Source: Vibrio sp. CK2-1
GTDB lineage: Bacteria > Pseudomonadota > Gammaproteobacteria > Enterobacterales > Vibrionaceae
DNA length: 64,000 nt
Direction: 5' to 3'
Assembly (NCBI RefSeq): GCF_021726515.1
Contig: NZ_JAKKCJ010000001.1
Span: 186,001 to 250,000, forward strand
Positions 56,803 through 64,000 of this stretch are shown piece by piece; the first letter of the stretch is position 1, and the number at the start of each line of letters is the position of its first letter. The translations under genes and the position numbers were made by a program. The notes below the pieces were generated by a model. The model saw only the letters and a program-made list of their open reading frames with translations. It made no database searches and was not told the DNA's origin.

Positions 56803-58533
56803 TCACACACCTAGCGTCATTTTTAAACGCACTAGGCAGCCTTTGCCTAACATCGAGTCAATATGATGTTCAGCACCGAGTCTAGAGGCTCGCTCTTGCA
56901 TAATACTTAAACCATAATGATTCGGTTTGGGCTGATTAACATCAAAGCCCTGTCCATCATCTTCAATTTTGACATGAATATCGCTGTTCTCTTGATAGCA
57001 ATACACATTCACCTGACTTGCGTGAGAGTGTTTAATCGCATTCAGCACCGCTTCACGTATATATTGTAGAAGATGGACCTGCTGTTGAGCATCTAATTCC
57101 ATCGAGAGCAGTTGATTGTCTACATTCAAAGAAGCTTTGGTTTGCGCTTGCAGTGGCTGCAATAATTGCTTTAATGCTTCGCCAAAATGCGCATCTTCAA
57201 TTTTTAAGCGGAAGGTACTGAGTAATTCTCGAAGTTGTGTGTAGGCCTGAGCAAGTACTTCATCAACTTCTTTAATTATACCTGTTGCCACTTCACAACG
57301 TTTGGCACATAAATCTTGGTTTAAATTGCGCTTTAATAAGGTAATTTGAATTTTCAGATAAGACAGTGATTGTGCCAATGAATCATGTAACTCGCGCGCA
57401 ATAGTGGCACGCTCTTGCATCAAGATAAGCTGCTCAGTCTGTTTTTGATTATGGCTAAAGTACAAGGCACGCGCCATGATTCGACCTAAGTTTTCCATTA
57501 ATAAATGATCGAGCTGACCTGATGTTTGCTGCCACTCCAGTTGCCCTAATGACATCGCTTGTTCTTCTAATGGAAAGCTTCTCCATTCAATATTACCTTG
57601 CTGCTGACCCGCAAGCAGTTCAATGCCACCGCCTTCTTTTTCATCGATCAATAAACGGCATGCTTGAATACCTTCTACTTTTTCAAAAGCGTCCAACACT
57701 AATTGAAAATTTTGAATGGTTAATCGAGAGCTCGATAAGGCTTCCGAGCTATCATATAAAATCTTCAAAGCATCATTGGCTTGTTGTAGTTCATGGGTTT
57801 TTTTATCAACCGCAGCTTCTAAGCCTTGATAGAGTAATGCTAATTCTCTGGCCATTGATTGATAACAATGCCCTAATACATCGAGTTCAGTGTCGGAATT
57901 AATATCAAGCTGAATGGTAAAGTTTTTATCTTGAATGGATTGACTGGCGATCACCAAATCTTCTAGTGGTTTTACAATTTTATTGCGTACAAAACGCATG
58001 ATCAGCATGGTGACAATGAAAATAAGTAGTAAACATCCTGCTCCTGCGAACGCAAAAGCTTTTAGTTTATTTTCAGAAAATCGCTGTAAGTTCAAAACAA
58101 AAATATCAAGCTGCTCAACGAGCGCTTCTACTTCTGTTAAATAATCGGCTTCTCTACCTGCATTTATATCAACCGAAAGACCGTGCCAGCGATTTTGAAT
58201 TGAAAGATATTGATATTTAATTTCAGTTGGAACCAGCACGTTATCCAGCGATTTCATAACTGGTGAATTTAGCGATTGTTCTAGCATTTGGCTGTGCTGC
58301 TGCAACTTATCCGAATCGGTTTTTATGTCGTAGGCTAAGCGATAACTTTGCATCCGCAGTGAACCTGCCACATTAATAATTTCAGCATCTTTCAAGCTAT
58401 AAGTAATGGTAAAAGTCGCCACAATGATAGCCACGATAACAAAAATTAAAATGGAAATAAGCCCTTTTGCGATCGTCGAAGCAATTGGCTTTTGTGGAGC
58501 AAAATAATGTTCAGAATGACGAGCCCGATTCAC
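56803..58533 (-). CDS. narQ: Nitrate/nitrite sensor kinase NarQ
   Basis: A 576-residue inner-membrane sensor that detects nitrate and nitrite in the periplasm. A first transmembrane helix (about 17-40) leads to the P-box GSLRMQSYRLAYD, the ligand site. A second helix (about 160-182), a HAMP domain, a GAF-like region and a HisKA_3 kinase domain follow. The phosphorylated residue is His383 in RELHDSLAQSLSYLK. The HATPase end has NAIKHSHA and GLSIMQERA. It is the same length as E. coli NarQ and divergent from napF. Confidence 0.94.
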   Translation of the reverse strand: MNRARHSEHYFAPQKPIASTIAKGLISILIFVIVAIIVATFTITYSLKDAEIINVAGSLRMQSYRLAYDIKTDSDKLQQHSQMLEQSLNSPVMKSLDNVLVPTEIKYQYLSIQNRWHGLSVDINAGREADYLTEVEALVEQLDIFVLNLQRFSENKLKAFAFAGAGCLLLIFIVTMLIMRFVRNKIVKPLEDLVIASQSIQDKNFTIQLDINSDTELDVLGHCYQSMARELALLYQGLEAAVDKKTHELQQANDALKILYDSSEALSSSRLTIQNFQLVLDAFEKVEGIQACRLLIDEKEGGGIELLAGQQQGNIEWRSFPLEEQAMSLGQLEWQQTSGQLDHLLMENLGRIMARALYFSHNQKQTEQLILMQERATIARELHDSLAQSLSYLKIQITLLKRNLNQDLCAKRCEVATGIIKEVDEVLAQAYTQLRELLSTFRLKIEDAHFGEALKQLLQPLQAQTKASLNVDNQLLSMELDAQQQVHLLQYIREAVLNAIKHSHASQVNVYCYQENSDIHVKIEDDGQGFDVNQPKPNHYGLSIMQERASRLGAEHHIDSMLGKGCLVRLKMTLGV

Positions 58534-58662
58534 ACTTTATCCTATGATTAACAATCAAATAAATGATGACTTTTGTAGAGAAGATCAACCGACCTTATAT
58601 GTAGGAATTTTTTGATTTTACTTGAATACTTAAAAATGTGTGAAGTTTATACAGTGTCAAAA

Positions 58663-58676
58663 TTGATCTAAAACAA
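58663..58676 (+). promoter_or_regulatory. FNR site upstream of napF
   Basis: TTGAT-CTAA-AACAA matches the FNR pattern TTGAT-N4-ATCAA at nine of ten positions. It centres 29 bp upstream of the NarP site, and about 71 bp upstream of the inferred start point near 58741. Confidence 0.75.
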
Positions 58677-58690
58677 TTTACACCCCTAAT

Positions 58691-58706
58691 TACCCCTTTG
58701 GGGGTA
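58691..58706 (+). promoter_or_regulatory. NarP 7-2-7 site and napF promoter
   Basis: TACCCCT-TT-GGGGGTA is an inverted heptamer pair in the 7-2-7 form used by NarP. TACAAT at 58729-58734 is a likely -10, which places this site near -42. E. coli napF has the same order: FNR upstream, NarP near -44. Confidence 0.82.
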
Positions 58707-58809
58707 TTTCAGCTTGACCTATAAAAACTACAATTTTATGTGGTGAAATAAACATTTAGCACTGTTTGTTTTATAAACAGGCTATTCGTGTTTTACAAAG
58801 GTAATTGGC

Positions 58810-59295
58810 ATGTCTAATTCTCAAATTAACATCTCTAGACGACAACTATTTACTCGCCGAAAAGATGCCGATAAGCCCAACTTACCTTGGGTCAAAAATC
58901 ACCTTTTTACCGATGTATGTACTCAGTGTGGCAAATGTAGCAATGCTTGTCCGGAAAAGATCATTAAATCTTCGGATGGCGGCTTTCCAAGAGTCGATTT
59001 CAATCAAGGTGAATGCACTTTTTGTTACCAGTGTGCTGAAGTTTGTCCTGAGCCATTATTTCACCCGAAAACCGAACCAGCATGGCAAGTGAAAGCGGAT
59101 ATTAGCGATGCTTGCCTAGCCAAAAGAAATGTGGACTGTCGCAGTTGTGGTGATAGTTGTGATCCTCAAGCCATTCGCTTCAAGTTAGCAGTAGGCTCGG
59201 TCGCTCAACCGCAGATAGACATAGATAGTTGTACCGGTTGTGGCGCATGTGTTTCGGTTTGTCCGACCAATGCGATTACAATCAAAAACTTATAG
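58810..59295 (+). CDS. napF: Ferredoxin-type protein NapF
   Basis: A 161-residue iron-sulfur protein needed for maturation of the periplasmic nitrate reductase. Cysteine groups of three to four [4Fe-4S] sites are visible: CTQCGKCSNACPEK, CTFCYQCAEVCPEP, CRSCGDSCDPQ and CTGCGACVSVCPTN. It has no signal peptide and acts in the cytoplasm with apo-NapA. First gene of napFDABC, behind NarP and FNR sites; AAGG precedes its ATG. Confidence 0.95.
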   Translation: MSNSQINISRRQLFTRRKDADKPNLPWVKNHLFTDVCTQCGKCSNACPEKIIKSSDGGFPRVDFNQGECTFCYQCAEVCPEPLFHPKTEPAWQVKADISDACLAKRNVDCRSCGDSCDPQAIRFKLAVGSVAQPQIDIDSCTGCGACVSVCPTNAITIKNL

Positions 59296-59324
59296 CAATA
59301 CACTAAAATATTATAGAGAGCACA

Positions 59325-59600
59325 ATGTCGCTTAACGAAGTTCATATCTCAAGTTTAGTCGTTCATGTTATGCCAGAGCATTTAGCTTCCACAAAAACGA
59401 CTATTGAGTCTTTTGATGGAACCGAAATATACGGCGAAAGTGAAGAAGGGAAATTGGTCGTGGTGATTGAAACCGAAAATCAAGGTTATATCACCGACAC
59501 CATTGATGCGATCAACCAACTTGATCACGTCTTAAGCACCGCATTAGTTTTTCATCAAATCGAAGACAATCTCGATGATGAAACAGAAATAACGGAATAA
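59325..59600 (+). CDS. napD: NapA chaperone NapD
   Basis: A 91-residue cytoplasmic chaperone that binds the Tat signal of NapA and prevents early export. It has the small ferredoxin-like fold of the family with the opening VHISSLVVHVMPEHL. It lies between napF and napA, as in other vibrios. Confidence 0.92.
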   Translation: MSLNEVHISSLVVHVMPEHLASTKTTIESFDGTEIYGESEEGKLVVVIETENQGYITDTIDAINQLDHVLSTALVFHQIEDNLDDETEITE

Positions 59601-59661
59601 TAACAATTAAGTACTTAATTATTTTAAGTAAAACACTGGATTAAAAACCCGAGGGTGATGT

Positions 59662-62154
59662 ATGAAAATGACAAGACGTGCGTTTGTTAAAGCAAACGCA
59701 GCCGCTTCCGCCGCCGCCGTCGCAGGGATAACCCTCCCCGCTTCTGCTACTAACCTGATCGTAAGCTCAGACGAAACGGCCATCAAATGGGATAAAGCAC
59801 CTTGCCGCTTTTGTGGTACTGGTTGTTCGGTTTTAGTTGGTACTCAAAATGGCCGCGTTGTGGCAACACAAGGTGACCCTGAAGCGCCAGTAAACAAAGG
59901 TCTGAACTGTATTAAAGGCTACTTCTTATCGAAAATCATGTACGGTAAAGACCGTTTGAATACGCCATTATTGCGTATGAAAGATGGTAAGTTCGATAAG
60001 AATGGTGAGTTTGCACCAGTTTCTTGGGATCAAGCTTTCGATGTGATGGCTGAGAAATTCAAAAAAGCCCTTAAAGAAAAAGGCCCAACCAGCGTCGGTA
60101 TGTTTGGCTCTGGCCAGTGGACTGTCATGGAAGGTTACGCGGCTTCTAAATTAATGAAAGCGGGTTTCCGTTCAAACAACATCGATCCGAATGCTCGTCA
60201 CTGTATGGCTTCTGCGGTAGTTGGTTTCATGCGTACTTTCGGTATTGATGAGCCAATGGGTTGTTACGATGACTTCGAACACGCGGATTCTTTCGTACTT
60301 TGGGGTTCAAACATGGCAGAAATGCACCCAGTACTTTGGACTCGTATTACTGACCGTCGTTTAAGTCACCCACATGTGAAAGTAAACGTTCTTTCAACTT
60401 ACTATCACCGTTCTTTTGAATTAGCTGATCGCGGCATGGTTTTCCACCCTCAATCAGACCTTGCGATTGCTAACTTCATTGCTAACTACATCATCCAAAA
60501 TGATGCGGTAAACTGGGATTTCGTAAATAAGCACACCCACTTTAAGCAAGCAGCAACCGATATCGGTTATGGCCTGCGTGATGACGATCCTCTACAGCTA
60601 AAAGCGAAAAACCCGAACTCAGGCGATATGTCTGATATCAGCTTTGAAGCCTATAAGAAATCAGTGGCACCATACACCGTAGAAAAAGCCTCTGAAATGT
60701 CAGGTGTACTACCTGAAGATCTGATTGAACTAGCTAAGCAATATGCGGATCCAAACCGTAAAGTGATGTCACTTTGGACTATGGGTATGAACCAACATAC
60801 TCGTGGCGTTTGGATGCAAAGCCTAGTGTACAACCTGCACTTACTCACCGGTAAAATCTCAGAACCAGGCAACAGCCCGTTCTCACTAACCGGTCAGCCT
60901 TCTGCATGTGGTACTGCACGTGAAGTGGGTACGTTCGCGCACCGTCTACCAGCGGATATGGTTGTCGCAAACCCTAAACACCGTGAAATCGCAGAAAAAA
61001 TCTGGAAACTACCAGAAGGTACTATTCCACCAAAACCAGGCTTCCACGCAGTACAGCAAGATCGCATGTTGAATGACGGCGTACTCAATGCTTACTGGGT
61101 AATGTGTAACAACAACATGCAAGCCGGTCCAAACATCAACACTGAACGTCTTCCTGGTTACCGTAACCCTGATAACTTCATTGTATGTTCAGACCCATAC
61201 CCAACAGTCACCGCGCAAGCCTCTGACCTTATTCTTCCAACCGCAATGTGGATTGAAAAAGAAGGCGCTTACGGTAACGCAGAACGTCGTACTCAAGCTT
61301 GGTATCAACAAGTATCGCCAGTTGAAGGGGCAAAATCTGACCTTTGGCAAATCATGGAATTCTCAAAACGCTTCAAGATCGAAGAAGTGTGGCCAGAAGA
61401 TTTGATGGCGAAAGCACCAGAGCTTCGCGGCAAGACCATGTACGACATTTTATTCCGCAACGGTAATGTTGATAAGTTCCCGCTAGAAGAAGCACAAGAG
61501 CTTAACGATGATGCGAAATCAGCTGGTTTCTACGTACAAAAAGGTCTATTTGAAGAATACGCTGAATTTGGTCGTGGCCACGGTCATGACTTAGCACCTT
61601 ACGATGTTTACCACACGGTACGTGGTCTGCGTTGGCCGGTTGTCGATGGTAAAGAAACGTTATGGCGCTTTAACCCAGAATATGACCCATACGCCAAGCG
61701 TGAAGGTCGTGACTTCTACGGTAAGCCAGATGGTAAAGCTCTGATCATTTCAGCGCCTTACGAAGCGCCACCAGAAGTGCCAAATGAAGAGTTCGATTTA
61801 TGGCTATGTACTGGCCGTGTTCTTGAGCACTGGCACACCGGCACCATGACACGTCGTGTACCTGAGCTATACAAAGCTGTACCTGATGCGCATTGTTTCA
61901 TCCACCCTGATGATGCAGAAGCTCGTAATTTACGCCGCGGTGATGAAGTACTGATTACATCGCCACGTGGTGAAGTGCGTGCCCGTGTTGAAACTCGTGG
62001 TCGTAACCGTCCGCCACAAGGCTTGGTTTTCGTACCGTTCTTTGATGCTCGTATCCTAGTCAACAAATTGATTTTAGATGCGACCGACCCACTATCTAAA
62101 CAGACTGACTTTAAGAAATGTCCTGTGAAGATCACGAAAGTTGGCAGTGTTTAA
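59662..62154 (+). CDS. napA: Periplasmic nitrate reductase catalytic subunit
   Basis: Reduces nitrate to nitrite in the periplasm. The 830-residue protein has a Tat signal (TRRAFVK in the first 10 residues), a [4Fe-4S] site CRFCGTGC with a further cysteine in GLNCIKGYF, and the molybdenum ligand Cys181 in ARHCMASAV. Molybdopterin-binding segments such as [10 protein letters not shown] follow. Two ATG codons (59662, 59668) are possible starts. Its electrons come from NapB and NapC. Confidence 0.98.
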   Translation: MKMTRRAFVKANAAASAAAVAGITLPASATNLIVSSDETAIKWDKAPCRFCGTGCSVLVGTQNGRVVATQGDPEAPVNKGLNCIKGYFLSKIMYGKDRLNTPLLRMKDGKFDKNGEFAPVSWDQAFDVMAEKFKKALKEKGPTSVGMFGSGQWTVMEGYAASKLMKAGFRSNNIDPNARHCMASAVVGFMRTFGIDEPMGCYDDFEHADSFVLWGSNMAEMHPVLWTRITDRRLSHPHVKVNVLSTYYHRSFELADRGMVFHPQSDLAIANFIANYIIQNDAVNWDFVNKHTHFKQAATDIGYGLRDDDPLQLKAKNPNSGDMSDISFEAYKKSVAPYTVEKASEMSGVLPEDLIELAKQYADPNRKVMSLWTMGMNQHTRGVWMQSLVYNLHLLTGKISEPGNSPFSLTGQPSACGTAREVGTFAHRLPADMVVANPKHREIAEKIWKLPEGTIPPKPGFHAVQQDRMLNDGVLNAYWVMCNNNMQAGPNINTERLPGYRNPDNFIVCSDPYPTVTAQASDLILPTAMWIEKEGAYGNAERRTQAWYQQVSPVEGAKSDLWQIMEFSKRFKIEEVWPEDLMAKAPELRGKTMYDILFRNGNVDKFPLEEAQELNDDAKSAGFYVQKGLFEEYAEFGRGHGHDLAPYDVYHTVRGLRWPVVDGKETLWRFNPEYDPYAKREGRDFYGKPDGKALIISAPYEAPPEVPNEEFDLWLCTGRVLEHWHTGTMTRRVPELYKAVPDAHCFIHPDDAEARNLRRGDEVLITSPRGEVRARVETRGRNRPPQGLVFVPFFDARILVNKLILDATDPLSKQTDFKKCPVKITKVGSV

Positions 62155-62234
62155 ACCTGATTTAAGCACGAGCAATAAGAAATGAAGGTCACTCAGTAGA
62201 GACCTGAGTGACCAACAAAGAATCGGAGAAGATT

Positions 62235-62714
62235 ATGAAAAAAATCATCATGGCATTGATCGCCGCAAGTGCATTGATCATGGGTGCCGTACAAGCTGAA
62301 GATGGTGACACTATTACCCCTGCTGCAACTAATCCAGGTGGTATCGGTGGCGTTGAATCATTACGTGGTAGTGCTGAACTTGAAGCGACACGTCCTGCCG
62401 ACGACTTTAAGCGTTTTCCAAAAGACCACAAAGTCGATAGCAGCTATGTGTATCAGCCACCATTGATTCCACATACTATTCGTAACTACGAAGTATCGCT
62501 AAACGCGAACAAATGTCTTGCTTGTCATAGCTGGAAAAATGCGAAAGACATGGGCGCGACAAAAATCAGTGTAACGCACTACGTAAACCGTCAAGACGCT
62601 GTATTGTCTGACGTGTCACCTCGTCGTTACTTCTGTTTGCAATGTCACGTACCTCAAGCAGATGCAAAACCATTAGTTGAAAACAAATATGAGCCAGTAG
62701 ACTCATTAAAATAA
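62235..62714 (+). CDS. napB: Nitrate reductase diheme cytochrome NapB
   Basis: A 159-residue periplasmic cytochrome c that passes electrons to NapA. A signal peptide ending VQA precedes two heme sites, CLACH and CLQCH. The frame opens at 62208, but ATG 62235 follows GGAGAA and gives the correct signal peptide. Confidence 0.96.
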   Translation: MKKIIMALIAASALIMGAVQAEDGDTITPAATNPGGIGGVESLRGSAELEATRPADDFKRFPKDHKVDSSYVYQPPLIPHTIRNYEVSLNANKCLACHSWKNAKDMGATKISVTHYVNRQDAVLSDVSPRRYFCLQCHVPQADAKPLVENKYEPVDSLK

Positions 62715-62781
62715 ACGCTGCGCCTAGGTGACTTTAAATCAATGTGATGCAAAGCAAACCTAGGCCAAAAGAGAGACGATT

Positions 62782-63357
62782 ATGAAAATCTTAAAAAACT
62801 TTTGGAAGCGTTTATCCACCCCAAGTAAAGCAGCCGCAGGCGTTATCCTGTTTATGGGCTTTATGGGTGGTCTACTCTTCTGGGGTGCATTTAACACCGG
62901 TATGGAAGCGACCAACACAGAAGAATTTTGTTCTGGTTGTCACGCGCCTATCGTGAAAGAGATTCGTGAAACTATTCACTACTCTAACCGCTCTGGTGTT
63001 CGTGCCATTTGTTCAGACTGTCACGTACCACACCAGTGGACAGACAAAATCGTACGTAAAGTACAAGCCTCTAAAGAGTTGGTGTACAACTTCATTGGTA
63101 CTATTGATACCGAAGAGAAGTTTAAAGCTCGTCGTGGCCATCTAGCACATCGCGAATGGCAACGTATGAAAGACAACGACTCGAAAGAATGCCGTAACTG
63201 TCACCAGTTCAACTACATGGATTTCTCAGAGCAAGGCCCGCGTGCCATCAAACAGCACTCAACAGCACTTGCTGATGGCGATAAAACATGTGTAGATTGT
63301 CATAAAGGCATCGCACATAAATTGCCAGACATGAAAGACGTGGAAGGCTGGCAATAA
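62782..63357 (+). CDS. napC: Tetraheme quinol dehydrogenase NapC
   Basis: A 191-residue membrane-anchored cytochrome that takes electrons from quinol and gives them to NapB. One N-terminal helix (about 17-38) precedes four heme sites: CSGCH, CSDCH, CRNCH and CVDCH. It belongs to the NapC/NirT family. It follows napB by 67 bp. Confidence 0.97.
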   Translation: MKILKNFWKRLSTPSKAAAGVILFMGFMGGLLFWGAFNTGMEATNTEEFCSGCHAPIVKEIRETIHYSNRSGVRAICSDCHVPHQWTDKIVRKVQASKELVYNFIGTIDTEEKFKARRGHLAHREWQRMKDNDSKECRNCHQFNYMDFSEQGPRAIKQHSTALADGDKTCVDCHKGIAHKLPDMKDVEGWQ

Positions 63358-63382
63358 AGCCACCAGATAAGGAGAAGGAATT

Positions 63383-63520
63383 ATGAGTACTTTAGAATAC
63401 GTTATCTGGCATATCTTAGGTTACGCAGCCATGCCTGCGATTATCCTAGGTGGATTTGTTGCTGTGGCGGCTATTTGTATCGCCATTTTATCTTTCACTA
63501 AAGATAAGCAAATCGACTAG
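63383..63520 (+). CDS. 45-residue membrane protein at the end of the nap operon (TIGR02808-like)
   Basis: A single hydrophobic helix (about residues 14-37) in a 45-residue protein, preceded by the strong ribosome site GGAGAAGGA and beginning 25 bp after napC. The position and size match TIGR02808, a family of small proteins found with nap genes in vibrios and relatives. It may support or tune the NapC complex in the membrane, but its function is not known. It is shorter than the length limit used by many gene finders. Confidence 0.85.
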   Translation: MSTLEYVIWHILGYAAMPAIILGGFVAVAAICIAILSFTKDKQID

Positions 63521-63565
63521 CCTGTCGTTTACTAGCTCTTATACCCGAAGTAACTGGGTGTATAT

Positions 63566-63602
63566 AAATCGCCTGAATAGTTAATTATTCAGGCGATTTT
63601 TT
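63566..63602 (+). terminator. nap operon terminator
   Basis: A perfect 14-bp stem (63566-63579 with 63586-63599) around ATCGCCTGAATA with a six-base loop, followed by a T-run to 63602. It lies 46 bp after the last nap-operon gene. Confidence 0.94.
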
Positions 63603-63608
63603 ATGGCA

Positions 63609-64000
63609 TCAAGCCAGATTTAAAAATTGCTTAACACGTAGTGAATCTGGATTACTGAAAAATTTCTCTGGTGGACATTTCTCTATCAAAATCCCTTTAT
63701 CTAAAAACACTACCTGATTCGAAACCATACGGGCAAACTCCATTTCATGAGTCACCACCACCATGGTATAGCCTTCTTTTGATAACTGCTTCATTACCGT
63801 TAGGACTTCTTCAACCAATTCAGGGTCTAAAGCAGATGTAGGCTCATCAAATAAAATAACCTCTGGTTCCATCGCCAATGATCTAGCAATAGCGACTCGC
63901 TGTTTTTGACCACCCGATAACATATTCGGATAAGCATCTAATTTATGCGACATTCCAACTTTTTCTAATTGCTTCTTAGCTATTTCTTCCGCTTGTGATT
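63609..64000 (-). CDS. Amino acid ABC transporter ATPase, 5' end outside window
   Basis: The C-terminal half of a GlnQ-type ATPase. The signature LSGGQKQR and Walker [13 protein letters not shown] are present, with the switch histidine in VTHEMEFA. An in-frame ATG at 63953 is not the start: the frame stays open to the window edge (about 130 codons), and Walker A would lie beyond 64000. It resembles but is distinct from the ATPase at 34198-34989. Confidence 0.9.
   Translation of the reverse strand, partial: SQAEEIAKKQLEKVGMSHKLDAYPNMLSGGQKQRVAIARSLAMEPEVILFDEPTSALDPELVEEVLTVMKQLSKEGYTMVVVTHEMEFARMVSNQVVFLDKGILIEKCPPEKFFSNPDSLRVKQFLNLA

Noticed and set aside
61758..62135. 125-codon ORF antisense to napA
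   Set aside because: Arg- and Ser-rich shadow of the napA reading frame, no domain.

Overview
This window reads as part of a gammaproteobacterial chromosome, most likely from a Vibrio or a close relative in the Vibrionaceae. The evidence is the moderately AT-rich composition, the mtlA-mtlD-mtlR, napFDABC and narQP loci in their vibrio form, a TIGR02808-type micro-protein after napC, and repeats with ATACCC...GGGTAT ends. Several of these loci (mtl, pyrC, nap with narQP, a pst operon without phoU) lie on the second chromosome in Vibrio cholerae, so a chromosome 2 origin is plausible but is inference. No tRNA, rRNA, CRISPR array, transposase, integrase or phage gene was seen.

Layout. 1-4226: mannitol PTS locus behind an array of CRP-like sites. 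4398-16827: c-di-GMP phosphodiesterases, a small HTH regulator, an aminotransferase plus solute-binding protein with a divergent LysR, an M50-like membrane protein, two small proteins, a TauE/SafE permease, and a CsgD/VpsT-type regulator. 16958-21419: a DUF1499 protein and a three-gene chaperone-usher pilus cluster read leftwards. 21751-28029: metabolic and stress genes (aminotransferase, DoxX, extradiol dioxygenase, SoxR operon, RhlE helicase). 28249-34051: katG, a HAD phosphatase, ycbX, a 269-bp structured repeat, and pyrC behind a PurR box. 34198-38912: a polar amino acid ABC transporter, a LysR regulator, and an isolated ureidoglycine aminohydrolase-like bicupin. 39094-45389: an envelope-modification operon (glycosyltransferase, eptA, dgkA, and a CarRS-like two-component system) next to fpr.

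45432-52716: a three-gene envelope cluster (outer-membrane protein, lipoprotein hydrolase, DUF4056 lipoprotein) diverges from pstSCAB across an intergenic region with tandem Pho boxes. 53008-54999: a membrane diguanylate cyclase. 55306-63520: ribE, narP and narQ, diverging from napFDABC plus a 45-aa membrane protein, with recognisable FNR and NarP sites. The window ends inside an amino acid ABC transporter ATPase gene.

How the parts work together: carbon catabolite control (CRP to mtl), anaerobic nitrate respiration (NarQ/NarP/FNR to nap), phosphate starvation (PhoB to pst and possibly the divergent envelope cluster), c-di-GMP and surface attachment (two EAL proteins, one GGDEF protein, a VpsT/CsgD-like regulator and a pilus), and envelope or oxidative defence (EptA/DgkA, KatG, SoxR). 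The best candidate for an undescribed system is the divergent envelope cluster at 45432-48780, followed by the 269-bp structured repeat at 32601-32869.
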